A DNA stretch of 64,000 nucleotides, from contig JBAYRN010000003.1 of NCBI GenBank assembly GCA_041676625.1, positions 1 to 64,000 of the forward strand, given 5' to 3'. Numbering within the stretch: position 1 is the first letter of the stretch; every line of letters begins with the position of its first letter. Below the pieces are notes generated by a model that saw only the letters and a list, made by a program, of their open reading frames with translations, ran no database searches and was not told where the DNA came from. Origin of the DNA: JAEXNA01 sp041676625. GTDB taxonomy: Bacteria; Vulcanimicrobiota; Xenobia; Xenobiales; JADMJV01. Position numbers and translations under genes: made by a program. Positions 40,015-49,096 of the stretch are shown here, in pieces.

Positions 40015-41645
40015 AGGATACACCGAGTCTGGAAGACTTCGAGGCGCTCGCTTCGGGGGTCGGAGAGTTTCAGCCTCGCAGCAACGACCGGACGGCCCGA
40101 CTGGTCCTGCAGGCCATGCTCCGAGAAGGGATGCTGGCAAACTGCCTGCAGGAGTGGGACGGAAAGCTTCTCACCCTGCGCAGTCCGGACGTGGAATTGA
40201 GGGTGGCCGGTCGCTGGGCCGGGAACGGAGACCGGTTTTTCACTACTGCGGGTGCGCCGGATCTGGGCTTCTTTTTGGAGAAGTTGCGTCGACTGGCGGG
40301 TCTGGGAGAAACCCCGGCCTGGGCCGATTTCGTGGAGGAAGTAACGCAGGCCGCGCTGACCCAAGCGGTGGCCTATCAGAGAGCCGATATGCGTTCTGAG
40401 CCGAAGGAGTATCTCGACTTTGAAGCTTGGACGCCCGAAGGCCACAATCTGCACCCGGGAGCTAAGACCCGGGCCGGATTCGACGCGCTCGATCAGATGC
40501 GCTACGCCCCTGAGCTGGCGGATACCATCGAGCTTCCCTGGCTGGCGGTGAACAAAGAACTCCTACAGCGGGCCGGCGAAGTGGACCCGCTTTTTGAGCT
40601 GGATGACCAGGAATGGGCGGTTCCGGTGCATCCCTGGCAACTGGCCAGGGTCTTGCCCGACCTTTACGGCTCGGAAATGGCAAAGGGCCTGATGCGGCCA
40701 CTGGACCGGGAGCCTGTGGTGTGCCGGCTTTGCACCAGCCTGCGTACGGTGGTTCCCCTGGACCAGAGTCTTCCCACGCTAAAGACTTCGGTGGGCAGTC
40801 TGATGACCTCCACCGAACGCTCCATGAGTCGTTTCACGGTCTTGCAGGGTCCGGTCTACTCGGAGTATCTGCGGCAGATTTTTGAACGGGAAAATTTCGG
40901 AGAAAGCGTACTGGCTCTGGATGAGTTCGGTGGATTTTGCTGGCGAGAGGACCAGGATGAGCGCCGGGCTCGAAACCTCTCTTTGTTGTTTCGACAAAGA
41001 GCACCCAGGGTGGAGCGGGGAGTGGCGGTTCCAAGTTCTACCCTGACCCAGCCGGTGTGGCGGGACCCCTCGCGTACTTATTTCCATCACCTCTTTGGTC
41101 AGGGCCTGGGTCCGCTCCACAATTTTGATCGATACCTGGAACTGATGGTCCCCTTTCACCTGGAGTTGTATCTGCGCCACGGATTGGCTCTGGAAGCGCA
41201 TCTACAAAACTGTGTGGTGGTCTGGGACGAGCAGGGACCCGAGAGACTGTGGGTCCGGGACTGGGGCGGCTTGCGGGCCGACGCGGAGAAACTCCAGCGA
41301 TTGGCCCCGGACGTGCTGGCTCGGCTGGACGAGCGCTCGGTCTCTCTCTCCACGGCAGTCGCCGCCGAACGGAAGCTGATCGCCTGTCTGTACTGCAACC
41401 ACCTGACCGAAGTGGTGGCCGGAGTTTCTCTGGCCTTTGACCTACCGGAAGAGGAATTGTGGGCCAGGGTGGGCCGGATCTCGGCCCGGGTCTTCAGAGA
41501 CAACTCCGGGTCAGAATTGGAAGAGCAAGTTCTACGGCAGCCGTGGCCGGTCAAGTGCTTGCTCAAGATGCGGATAACGCCAAAGAGCTCCGGAGACCTC
41601 TATTGGATGAAAGAAAACCCTCTGAAGAGCCACCTCAGCGCATAG
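40002..41645 (+). CDS. IucA/IucC-type NIS siderophore synthetase (2)
   Basis: 547 residues from ATG 40002, overlapping the first synthetase by 13 bases; the longer frame from 39903 lies inside that gene. Same domain order: GHNLHPGAKTRAGF, IELPWLAVNKELL, VPVHPWQL, CRLCTSLRTVVPLD, ALEAHLQN, and WPVKCLLKMRI late. Two NIS synthetases in series normally act at the first and second condensations of one siderophore. This copy has CRLCTSLRT where copy 1 has PTMSFRSV, so they are not simple duplicates. No membrane or export gene follows. Confidence 0.9.
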   Translation: MPRVKDTPSLEDFEALASGVGEFQPRSNDRTARLVLQAMLREGMLANCLQEWDGKLLTLRSPDVELRVAGRWAGNGDRFFTTAGAPDLGFFLEKLRRLAGLGETPAWADFVEEVTQAALTQAVAYQRADMRSEPKEYLDFEAWTPEGHNLHPGAKTRAGFDALDQMRYAPELADTIELPWLAVNKELLQRAGEVDPLFELDDQEWAVPVHPWQLARVLPDLYGSEMAKGLMRPLDREPVVCRLCTSLRTVVPLDQSLPTLKTSVGSLMTSTERSMSRFTVLQGPVYSEYLRQIFERENFGESVLALDEFGGFCWREDQDERRARNLSLLFRQRAPRVERGVAVPSSTLTQPVWRDPSRTYFHHLFGQGLGPLHNFDRYLELMVPFHLELYLRHGLALEAHLQNCVVVWDEQGPERLWVRDWGGLRADAEKLQRLAPDVLARLDERSVSLSTAVAAERKLIACLYCNHLTEVVAGVSLAFDLPEEELWARVGRISARVFRDNSGSELEEQVLRQPWPVKCLLKMRITPKSSGDLYWMKENPLKSHLSA

Positions 41646-41700
41646 TCACGATTTTCTCTGGAGTGAGGAACAAAGTCTAGCGTGTGGAAGTTTATTCAAT

Positions 41701-43554
41701 ATGTGGGCCCGATTTCTTTCTGTGCTGTCTCTGCTTTGGCTGGCGGCGGCGATCTATAAAGGGCCGGTTGCGTGGGCGGCACCTCTCGAGGATCCCGCGC
41801 CCGTGCCTACCCGGGTGGAGATCGGTTCGGCTCCGGTGGGGGTCTTATACAGTCCGGCCACCAGCCGCTCTCTGGGTTGGCGGTGGGAATGGGAGTGGAG
41901 TGGTTGCGCGAATGCTCTGAAAGCTCTGGGGGTGGAGTACGAGGTACTCTCTCCGGAGCAATTAGGAGAATGGAACGGCCAGGTTCTGATTTTGGCCAAT
42001 ACCCGCAACATGAGCCAAGAGTCTCTACAGACCATACGTTCTAAAGAGATCAAGATTCTCGCGACCTATATGGCGTCCTACCGCTCCGAATCCAACACCC
42101 CGTGGGAGGGTAACAACTTCGCCCTGGGGGATCGATTAGGGGTGAGATTTCAGTCCTGGATCGGCTTCGGAGAACGGGCTCGCTCTCTTAAGGTGGATCA
42201 GCGAGAAATTCCGCTGGGTCGAGGACAAGCCATGCTGGTGGAGTCGCTGGAGGGGGCCAGGATTTTGGGCCAGTGGCCTGGTGGAGAGGCTGCCATCGTG
42301 GAGGGGCCCGGGGGGATCTACGTTGGTGAAGACCTCTTCTGTCCCGAGAATAGTGACAGCAAGCCGGTCCTTGAAGAACTCGCCAGGCTGCTCAACCGGC
42401 TTCAACCTGGCCTGGCCCGCATGCCCACCCGAATGAGCCTCTCCAAGCTTCCGGATCCGCCCGCTTCCAGATTGGCCAAGAGCGGTCGAACGGTACGGGT
42501 AGGCTTGGAGCGACTGCAACGAGAGGCCGTGCTCCGGGCACCTGAACGACTCGTGGTCAACGGCTCTGATAAACTTAAGTTCCATCGCTGGCTGCCCGGA
42601 ACGAGCGTGGAAGTGAGTGGAGAGCCCTACCTGGAGGTTCTGCGGCTACAAAAAAATGGTACCTACCAGTGGCGGGCTTATCGAGGCACCCTCAACATTG
42701 CCGAAGACGGTACCTTACTCAATATCCTCGATTTTGAGGAGTACCTGGCCGGGGTGGTTCCGGGCGAGGTTCCGGCGTACTACCCTGAAGAGTCTTTGAA
42801 GGCCATGGCTGTGGTGGCTCGGACCTACGGGTTGTCTCATCTGGGCCGCCACCAGGGGTACGATGTTTGCGATACCGTCCACTGCCAGGTTTATAATGGT
42901 TTAGGACAGGAAGCCGCTCCCACCAGTCAAGCAGTGGCCGCCACCGCCGGTGAGATATTGAGCTTTGAAGGGCAGCCGGCCAAGGCTTTCTTTCATGCCG
43001 TTTGCGGGGGTCACACCGCGGCTTCCACGGAAGCCTGGCCGAACGGGGCAGAGGCTCCACCGTACCTCACTGGAATCGATGATGAACTGTATTGCTCCGA
43101 GTCGGGGCGTTACCGCTGGCAAGAAGAATACAGCGCCAGGGAGCTTACCGAGAAGATGAGAGCCGCGCTCAAGTTAAGCAAGCCTGATGAATTCGTGGGC
43201 TTATCCTCTTTCAGCGAGCTGCGAGTGTCCGAACGAAGCCGTAGTGGGCGGGTCAAGGCCCTGGAGATCATCTCTCCAGAAGCCACTTATAGGGTAGAGG
43301 GCGACTCCATCCGCTGGCTGTTCAGCGGGGGCAAGATCGGCACCGCCGGTCTTCAAAGTACCTTCTTTGAGCTTGAACGATCCGGGGACCGCTACCTGTT
43401 CAAGGGCGGCGGATGGGGTCACGGGGTAGGGCTCTGTCAGCAAGGCTCCGCCGGCCGAGCGAAAGCGGGCCAAACGTACGACGCCATCCTATCTCACTAC
43501 TATCCCCATACAGCACTCCTGTCCGGAGTTACCACCACGCAGGCGAGGCGATAA
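41701..43554 (+). CDS. SpoIID/LytB-domain protein
   Basis: 617 residues with an N-terminal signal/anchor (ARFLSVLSLLWLAAAIYKGPVAWA). A ~230-residue unknown region follows. The C-terminal ~270 residues are SpoIID-like: LDFEEYLAGVVPGEVPAYYPEESLKAMAVVARTYGL, then FHAVCGGHTAASTEAWPNG, then GGGWGHGVGLCQQGS. In Bacillus SpoIID hydrolyses stripped peptidoglycan during engulfment, but in non-spore bacteria this domain is common and its role is cell-wall remodelling. The signal peptide shows it acts outside the membrane. The 3' end overlaps the opposing holin-like gene by 26 bases. Confidence 0.85.
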   Translation: MWARFLSVLSLLWLAAAIYKGPVAWAAPLEDPAPVPTRVEIGSAPVGVLYSPATSRSLGWRWEWEWSGCANALKALGVEYEVLSPEQLGEWNGQVLILANTRNMSQESLQTIRSKEIKILATYMASYRSESNTPWEGNNFALGDRLGVRFQSWIGFGERARSLKVDQREIPLGRGQAMLVESLEGARILGQWPGGEAAIVEGPGGIYVGEDLFCPENSDSKPVLEELARLLNRLQPGLARMPTRMSLSKLPDPPASRLAKSGRTVRVGLERLQREAVLRAPERLVVNGSDKLKFHRWLPGTSVEVSGEPYLEVLRLQKNGTYQWRAYRGTLNIAEDGTLLNILDFEEYLAGVVPGEVPAYYPEESLKAMAVVARTYGLSHLGRHQGYDVCDTVHCQVYNGLGQEAAPTSQAVAATAGEILSFEGQPAKAFFHAVCGGHTAASTEAWPNGAEAPPYLTGIDDELYCSESGRYRWQEEYSARELTEKMRAALKLSKPDEFVGLSSFSELRVSERSRSGRVKALEIISPEATYRVEGDSIRWLFSGGKIGTAGLQSTFFELERSGDRYLFKGGGWGHGVGLCQQGSAGRAKAGQTYDAILSHYYPHTALLSGVTTTQARR

Positions 43555-43891
43555 AGAAACTGGCGAGCCAGTTGACGATGGCCAGAACGACGGCCCCAAG
43601 GAAGCCCGGTAACAGCCCGTCCACCTCGAACCCTGGGGCAAAATTACCCGCCAGCCAGAAGCAGAAGGAAAGCACGACCAGGTAAAAGAGCCCCAGTGTG
43701 ACCAGTAGAAACGGTAAACTGAAAAACAGCACCACGGGTTTGATCAAAAAAGCCACAAACCCGATGGCCAGGGCGCCCCACATCGCGCCCGCGAAGCTCT
43801 TGATCCGCACTCCCGGAACCAGAGCGGCGGTTACGCCCAATGCCAGTGCGTTTAGCACCCAGGTGAGCAGGAACGATAGTAGTGTAGTCAT
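43529..43891 (-). CDS. Phage-holin-4-superfamily (Phage_holin_4_2) membrane protein
   Basis: 120 residues from ATG 43891, with an ideal SD AGGAGG six bases upstream; the longer ORF is rejected. Four membrane helices (MTTLLSFLLTWVLNALALGVTAALVPG; AMWGALAIGFVAFLIKPVVLFFSLPFLLVTLGLF; YLVVLSFCFWLAGN; LPGFLGAVVLAIVNWLASFF) match the conserved PF04020-type protein. These are chromosomally encoded and not necessarily phage holins. Function unknown. Convergent with spoIID. Confidence 0.85.
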   Translation of the reverse strand: MTTLLSFLLTWVLNALALGVTAALVPGVRIKSFAGAMWGALAIGFVAFLIKPVVLFFSLPFLLVTLGLFYLVVLSFCFWLAGNFAPGFEVDGLLPGFLGAVVLAIVNWLASFFIASPAWW

Positions 43892-44040
43892 GGAGACCTC
43901 CTGTGTTTTCTGAGGCCAGTCTGCCATCCACTCCTTTGGGAGAGTAGCCCTTCAAGGTTGGAAGGGGGCTATACTTTGGTATGTTCATAAGCCCACCGGG
44001 CACCCAACCTCCAAAGGACAACAAGGATCCGCACTCTCGC

Positions 44041-44727
44041 TTACCGGTCTCGGATCACCTGCTGCTGAGTTTGCCGCATCTTGACGATGGTCCTGGGCGG
44101 TATGTAGCCGCTGAGGTTGGAGAGGGGATAGGCCAGGGAGTCTCTCCCCATAAGGGTGCCCGGGTTGGTCACCGTGTTGCAACCCACGGAAGCGTTGTTT
44201 CCTAAGATCGCTCCAAATTTTCGAATCCCACTATCGTAGTTCTCACCGGAGATTCGCAGGATCAGGTTGTCCTTCCCCATGTCCACCCGCACGTTGGCAA
44301 ACTTGGTGCCGGCTCCAAGATTGACTTCGCGACCCAAAATGGAGTCGCCCACGTAGGCGAAGTGGGCGGCTTTGGCCCCAGGCAACAGAACGGAGTGCTT
44401 GACCTCGGTGTCGTGCCCCACCACCGCTCCGGACCCCACATAGACGTCACCCCGGATGTAGGCCCCGAAGCGCACTTCTGCTCCTGCGCCGATAAAACAG
44501 GGACCTTGGATGTAGGTATTTTCCTCCACCAGGGCTCCTTCCTCGATGTGGACTTCACCTTTGATCACCACCGAAGCCGGCAGTCCTTCGGGGATCTTGG
44601 GGCCCTTTTCTTTCAGGAGTTCCTTCATGCGCGATTTGAGATGGACCAGCGCTTGCCACGGAAAGTCGCAGCCCTGGAAGAAAAAAGACTCCGGTTGGGA
44701 GTCAAGGTCGAAGAAATCGTTGATCAT
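44041..44727 (-). CDS. Left-handed beta-helix (hexapeptide) acyl/nucleotidyltransferase-like protein
   Basis: 228 residues. After ~55 residues the chain is a left-handed beta-helix of hexapeptide repeats: VHIEEGALVEENTYIQGPCFIGAGAEVRFGAYIRGDVYVGSGAVVGHDTEV. A further section matches the C-terminal half of GlmU/UTP-type transferases (ILGNNASVGCNTVTNPGTLMGRDSLAYPLSNLSGYIPP). Such proteins usually acylate sugar nucleotides or form part of GlmU. It ends the riboflavin operon with a 4-base ATGA overlap with ribH. The functional connection is unclear; no gene for glucosamine metabolism is adjacent. Confidence 0.75.
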   Translation of the reverse strand: MINDFFDLDSQPESFFFQGCDFPWQALVHLKSRMKELLKEKGPKIPEGLPASVVIKGEVHIEEGALVEENTYIQGPCFIGAGAEVRFGAYIRGDVYVGSGAVVGHDTEVKHSVLLPGAKAAHFAYVGDSILGREVNLGAGTKFANVRVDMGKDNLILRISGENYDSGIRKFGAILGNNASVGCNTVTNPGTLMGRDSLAYPLSNLSGYIPPRTIVKMRQTQQQVIRDR

Positions 44728-45188
44728 AGTTGAGCGCAGAGCTCCACCATTTCGATCAGGGAAGCCGCTGCTTCCCCTCCTTTGTTGCCCGCTTTGCTGC
44801 CGGCGCGCTCGACCGCCTGATCGAGATTCTCTACAGTGATCACGCCATAAGTGACCGGTAGGCCGGTATCCAGACTCAGCTTACCCAGTCCCTTGGTCAC
44901 CTCGGACGAGATGTAGTCAAAGTGGGGCGTGGCCCCGCGAATCAAGCATCCCAGGGCTACCACACCATCCACGTTGCCGGACTGTAGAAGCTTTTGTACC
45001 GCCAGGGGGATCTCCCAGGCACCCGGCACCCTCACCACCTGGATGTTCTTTTCGTCGGCCCCGTGGCGAACCAGAGTATCGATAGCACCGCCCAGCAATT
45101 TTTCGGTAAAAAAGTCGTTCCAACGACTGACCACCACCCCGTAGCGACGACCTTTGCCACAAACGAGCTTTCCGCAGATCTCTTTCAC
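44724..45188 (-). CDS. ribH: 6,7-dimethyl-8-ribityllumazine synthase
   Basis: 154 residues, the usual size. Motifs: GVVVSRWNDFFTEKLL, VRVPGAWEIPLAVQKL, GCLIRGATPHFDYI, and GKLSLDTGLPVTYGVITVENLDQAVERAGSKAGNKGGEAAASL. It condenses 3,4-dihydroxy-2-butanone 4-phosphate with a pyrimidine to lumazine. GTG start within GTGA overlapping the ribBA stop, SD GGAGG seven bases upstream. Overlaps the beta-helix gene by 4 bases. Confidence 0.97.
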   Translation of the reverse strand: MKEICGKLVCGKGRRYGVVVSRWNDFFTEKLLGGAIDTLVRHGADEKNIQVVRVPGAWEIPLAVQKLLQSGNVDGVVALGCLIRGATPHFDYISSEVTKGLGKLSLDTGLPVTYGVITVENLDQAVERAGSKAGNKGGEAAASLIEMVELCAQL

Positions 45189-46420
45189 TTTTGAACCTCC
45201 TCAGGCACGACATTGGTGGGAAAGATGTGTCCCATCTTGCCCCTCTTGGTTTGCAGATACTTCAGGTTGTGCTCGTTGGGCTCCACCTGAATCGGCACCC
45301 ATTCCACGATCTCGATGTTGTAGCCATCGATCCCTCGAACCTTGGCCGGATTGTTGGTCATAAATCGGATCTTCTCCAGCCCCAGGTCGCTCATGATCTG
45401 GGCCCCGATGCCGTAGTCCCGCAAGTCTGGCTTGAAGCCCAGCCTTTGATTGGCCTCTACCGTATCGAGTCCGGCTTCCTGCAACTGGTAGGCCCGCATC
45501 TTGGCCACCAGACCGATGCCTCTGCCCTCTTGCTCCAGATAGATGAGAGCGCCCCGGCCTTCTTGAGAGATGGCCTGCATCGCCGACTGGAGTTGGTCGC
45601 CGCAATCACAGCGCAGGGAGCTTAAGAGATCCCCCGTCACGCAGGAGGAGTGGACCCGGACCAGCGGGGGCTCTTCCCCCTCCAGGTCGCCCCAAACCAG
45701 TGCGATGGCCGGCTGCTTCCAGATCTCGGAAGTATAGGCGTGGACGGTCACCTCGCCGTACTCCCTGGTGGGCAGTCTGGTGGTGGCGATCCGCTCGATG
45801 AGACGCTCGGTTTTGCGGCGGTAGGCGATCAGGTCGGCGATGGTGATCACCTTGAATCCAAGCTTTGCGGCGATCTGAAACAGCTCCGGGGTGCGAGCCA
45901 TGGTTCCGTCGTCGTTCATGACTTCGGCCAACACCCCCATGGGTTGCAGGCCGGCCAGTCGGCAGAGATCCACCGAGGCTTCGGTATGGCCGGCTCGGCG
46001 CAGCACTCCTCCAGGAGCGGCCCGCAGCGGTACGATGTGGCCCGGCTTGGTGAAGTCGTCGCCATCGGCTTCGGGATCGGCGAGTTTCCGGACCGTGGTG
46101 GCACGATCTTCGGCGGAGACCCCGGTGGTGGTGCCTTGCTTGGCATCCACGGTTACGGTCATGGCCGTGCCCAGCCGAGAACTGTTGGCCTCCACCATCA
46201 TAGGGATGTTCAGGCGCTCGAGCCGCTCCGGTGTGGTGGGGGCACAGACAAAGCCTGATCCGTACTTGATCATGACGTTCATGGTTTCGGGAGTACAGAG
46301 TTCGGCGGCGCAGATAAAGTCGCCCTCGTTCTCCCGATCCTCGTCGTCGATCACGATGATGATCTTGCCTTCGCTGAAATCCTTCAGGGCTTCTCGAATT
46401 GTGGATAGCTTTTCACTCAA
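45185..46420 (-). CDS. ribBA: Bifunctional DHBP synthase / GTP cyclohydrolase II
   Basis: 411 residues from TTG 46420. The N-terminal half is DHBP synthase (GKIIIVIDDEDRENEGDFICAAE, then PGHIVPLRAAPGGVLRRAGHTEASVDL). The C-terminal half is GTP cyclohydrolase II, with SSCVTGDLLSSLRCDCG (Zn cysteines), EGRGIGLVAKMRAYQLQ, and DLRDYGIGAQIM. The TTG overlaps the ribE TGA (TTGA) and gives the family's normal N-terminus. It supplies both branch precursors of riboflavin. Confidence 0.97.
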   Translation of the reverse strand: MSEKLSTIREALKDFSEGKIIIVIDDEDRENEGDFICAAELCTPETMNVMIKYGSGFVCAPTTPERLERLNIPMMVEANSSRLGTAMTVTVDAKQGTTTGVSAEDRATTVRKLADPEADGDDFTKPGHIVPLRAAPGGVLRRAGHTEASVDLCRLAGLQPMGVLAEVMNDDGTMARTPELFQIAAKLGFKVITIADLIAYRRKTERLIERIATTRLPTREYGEVTVHAYTSEIWKQPAIALVWGDLEGEEPPLVRVHSSCVTGDLLSSLRCDCGDQLQSAMQAISQEGRGALIYLEQEGRGIGLVAKMRAYQLQEAGLDTVEANQRLGFKPDLRDYGIGAQIMSDLGLEKIRFMTNNPAKVRGIDGYNIEIVEWVPIQVEPNEHNLKYLQTKRGKMGHIFPTNVVPEEVQK

Positions 46421-47064
46421 GATAGAAAGCCTGCTTCCCGTAGATTCTTCATGCTTACACTCCCCCCCCGACCGGCCCGGCAAACCATGCGGGCCACGTA
46501 TTTGGCCAGGATGTCGGTTTCCAGATTGACCGGTGCGCCGGGGCCTAGCTGAGAAAGATTCGTGGCGGTCTCGGTGTGGGGCACGATCCAGACGGAGAAG
46601 GCATCATCCCAGACTTCCACCACGGTCAGGGAGACCCCGTTCACGGCGATGGAGCCTTTGACTGCCACCAGGCTCATGATCTCAGTATCGGTGGAAAATT
46701 TGTAGACCACCCCGTTGCCCTCCCGGCAGCGAGAACGGAAGTTACCCGGTCCGTCGATGTGGCCGGTCACGTAGTGTCCACCGACTCGGCTGCCCACCGC
46801 CAGGGCGCGTTCCAGGTTGAGCGGCGCACTCGGCTTCAGTTCGGGAAGGGTGGTGCGCTGGAGGGTCTCCGCCACGGCGTCGAACTCCACCCAGCCGGTG
46901 CCCCAGGCCACGGCGGTCAGGCAGGTTCCATCGACGGCGATGGAATCTCCCAGTTGCAGGTCGACCAGAACCTTGTCCGCCCGGACCCGGATGCGCGCCC
47001 CGCCTCCGTCTCCCGGACAAACTCGCTCCAATCGGCCGACCTCTTCCACAAGTCCCGTAAACAC
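46417..47064 (-). CDS. ribE: Riboflavin synthase (alpha subunit)
   Basis: 215 residues with the two internal lumazine-binding repeats of the family: MFTGLVEEVGRLERVCPG...LGDSIAVDGTCLTAV and ...VGGHYVTGHIDGPGNF...VKGSIAVNGVSLTVVEV. It dismutates two lumazine molecules to riboflavin. GTG start (47064), first gene of ribE-ribBA-ribH-(beta-helix). ribD is absent, and no FMN-riboswitch space exists upstream because lnt begins 76 bases away on the other strand. Confidence 0.96.
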   Translation of the reverse strand: MFTGLVEEVGRLERVCPGDGGGARIRVRADKVLVDLQLGDSIAVDGTCLTAVAWGTGWVEFDAVAETLQRTTLPELKPSAPLNLERALAVGSRVGGHYVTGHIDGPGNFRSRCREGNGVVYKFSTDTEIMSLVAVKGSIAVNGVSLTVVEVWDDAFSVWIVPHTETATNLSQLGPGAPVNLETDILAKYVARMVCRAGRGGSVSMKNLREAGFLS

Positions 47065-47139
47065 GCGGGCTCTTTCCCAGCGGAATCCAGAATCACCTGC
47101 CCGGTAGGCGTTCGGGTGGCAAGCGGCGCAAGAGGCCGG

Positions 47140-48528
47140 ATGGAGAGCACCGATTCGCAGCGGCCCGCCAAGCGAGAGTCTTTAACCTGGGCTGGTCTGG
47201 CTCTGCTCGCGAATCTGACGGCCTTCTTTTTCTGGGGAGGGCTGGTCCTGCTGGTAGCGGGTTTTCTCTATCGGGCCCAACGAGGGCTTTCCCCCGGGCG
47301 ACGAGTGGCGCTTTGTGCCGCCTGGGGGTTGCTCTATTCTCTGATCTTTTATAGCTGGGCACTCTACTACGGGTGGCTACCCTGGCTAGCTCTGGGTTTG
47401 GTCCGGGGGCTGCCCTGGGCCTTGTTTCCTCTCCCGTCCGTGCTACTGGAGCGCCGCTGGCCTGCGGCCGGTTCGGCCGGCCACGCTTTTGCCGGAGGGA
47501 GCGGCTACGCTCTGGTGAGCTTGGTTTTGCTACTCGGAATCACCGGGGCTGATTGGGAAACGCCCCTGGCGGCGCTGATCGCCTGGCCGTGGCTGTTGGT
47601 TTTTTTGCCCTGGGTGGGCCTGGTGGGGGGCAGCTTTTTTCTGGGAGCGCTCTCGGTTCTCTTGGGTTCGGGACGCAAAGCCGGCATGGGGGTCGGAGCA
47701 GCACTGAGCTTTGCTCTGGCTCTGCTGAGCGCGACACTTTTTATGAATTCGCCAGACAGGCTGCCGAAAGTACCGGTCGCCCTCCTCCAGACCGGCTGGA
47801 CCCAGGATGTGAAGTGGGACGAGGACAATGTGGCTCAGGCTCAAGTGCGCCTTTTTGAGATGACTGAAGAGGCGGCCGCGGCCGGTGCCCAACTTGTAGT
47901 CTGGCCGGAAACCGCCTGGCCGGTGAGGGGAATGAGACAACGAATGACCGACACCCGTAAGATCGGCCGATTGGCTCGCGCACTCGAGGTCGAACTTCTG
48001 GTCTCCTCCATCGAGGAAGTCCCCGAGGGTTGGTACAACTCGGTCAGCCAGGTTCTACCAACGGGAGCTTTCGCCACCGAGTATCGCAAAAAGCGGCTGG
48101 CCCCGTTTGCTGAATATATCCCTCTCAGCGCCGGCCTCCAGAACACTCTCCGGGAGATGGCTCCGTTCGCTTCCATCAGTCCCTATCTACCGGGTGATCA
48201 GGAGAACCGGTTCAGCGGAGGCGCTTCCTACGCGGTGCTGGTCTGTTATGAATCGATGATACCAGGCCCTGCTGCCGAAGCTGGAGCGGTCGATTTTCTG
48301 GTCGTCGTGACCAATGACGCGCCGTTTCGAGTGGAGTGGGCCAAGGAAGCTCACTTTCGCTCGGCGATCCTGCGGGCGATCGAGACCCGTCTACCGGTCT
48401 TACAGGCGGCTAATACCGGAGTGTCCGGTGTGATCAGCTCCCGGGGAGTGGTTTTCGCTCGCAGCGAGCCAGGATATTCAGGCCCCCTTGTCAAATTGGC
48501 GGCGCCTCACGGTCCCCCAGATGGTTGA
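47140..48528 (+). CDS. lnt: Apolipoprotein N-acyltransferase
   Basis: 462 residues from ATG 47140 (AGAGG four bases upstream); the longer frame through ribE's antisense is rejected. About seven membrane helices (~15-205) precede a nitrilase-like periplasmic domain with the catalytic triad Glu257 (VVWPETAW), Lys317 (YRKKRLAPFAEY) and Cys369 (VLVCYES). It adds the N-acyl chain to outer-membrane lipoproteins, so the organism probably has an outer membrane. Slightly short but complete. Confidence 0.95.
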   Translation: MESTDSQRPAKRESLTWAGLALLANLTAFFFWGGLVLLVAGFLYRAQRGLSPGRRVALCAAWGLLYSLIFYSWALYYGWLPWLALGLVRGLPWALFPLPSVLLERRWPAAGSAGHAFAGGSGYALVSLVLLLGITGADWETPLAALIAWPWLLVFLPWVGLVGGSFFLGALSVLLGSGRKAGMGVGAALSFALALLSATLFMNSPDRLPKVPVALLQTGWTQDVKWDEDNVAQAQVRLFEMTEEAAAAGAQLVVWPETAWPVRGMRQRMTDTRKIGRLARALEVELLVSSIEEVPEGWYNSVSQVLPTGAFATEYRKKRLAPFAEYIPLSAGLQNTLREMAPFASISPYLPGDQENRFSGGASYAVLVCYESMIPGPAAEAGAVDFLVVVTNDAPFRVEWAKEAHFRSAILRAIETRLPVLQAANTGVSGVISSRGVVFARSEPGYSGPLVKLAAPHGPPDG

Positions 48529-48596
48529 CCGCAAAACTTTTATGAGCCCTGGCTGTTCATAGAAGATACCGGCGCCCCGGAAAAAAGAGAAATGAG

Positions 48597-49094
48597 TTGG
48601 TTAAGTTGAGTAAGTTTTCCCTGGATTCCCCAGTCTGTCATCCCCTTTACGGCCTTGGTACGGTCGAAATTATTGAAAAGAAAGAAGTGCTCGGGGAGAC
48701 GATCTCTCTGGCTCAGATCTTCTTTCCCAGAGAAAATCTGAAAATGATGGTCAACATCGATAAAGAGACCGAACTCTTCCGGGCCCCTATCGAGGAGCGG
48801 CAAGTCGACGCGGTTTTTGAGCACATGAAAAACCATGAAGGGCAATACCCCAGCCGCGCCAATCAGCGCCAGCGCATCAATCTCGATAAGATAAAGAGCA
48901 ACGACATCTTTCAATTGACGGAAGTCATCAAGGATCTGGTGGTCATGTCCAGCAAGAAAAAGCTCTCCTTCAAGGAGTCGGAGATGCTGGAACGGGCCCG
49001 CACAGTACTGGTAGAGGAACTGTCCACGGTCACCGGACGCAAGTCTGAAACCATGGACGAACTGATCGCTCGGGCCTGCTTGCCGAGTAATTAG
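48597..49094 (+). CDS. CarD/CdnL-type RNA polymerase-binding regulator, second copy
   Basis: 165 residues; TTG at 48597 (or a second TTG at 48606). Same layout as the 23 kb copy: FSLDSPVCHPLYGLGTVEIIEKKEVLGETISLAQIFFPRENLKMMVNIDK, then a helical tail with NLDKIKSNDIFQLTEVIKDLVVMSSKKKLSFKESEMLERARTVLVEEL. The two copies are clearly related but divergent, suggesting specialised promoters or conditions. It follows lnt by 68 bases and converges with the kinase gene (2-base gap). Confidence 0.85.
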   Translation: MVKLSKFSLDSPVCHPLYGLGTVEIIEKKEVLGETISLAQIFFPRENLKMMVNIDKETELFRAPIEERQVDAVFEHMKNHEGQYPSRANQRQRINLDKIKSNDIFQLTEVIKDLVVMSSKKKLSFKESEMLERARTVLVEELSTVTGRKSETMDELIARACLPSN

Positions 49095-49096
49095 GG

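Noticed and set aside
47065..47139. FMN riboswitch before the riboflavin operon
   Set aside because: Only 75 bases separate ribE and lnt starts, too few for an RFN element and its switching structure.
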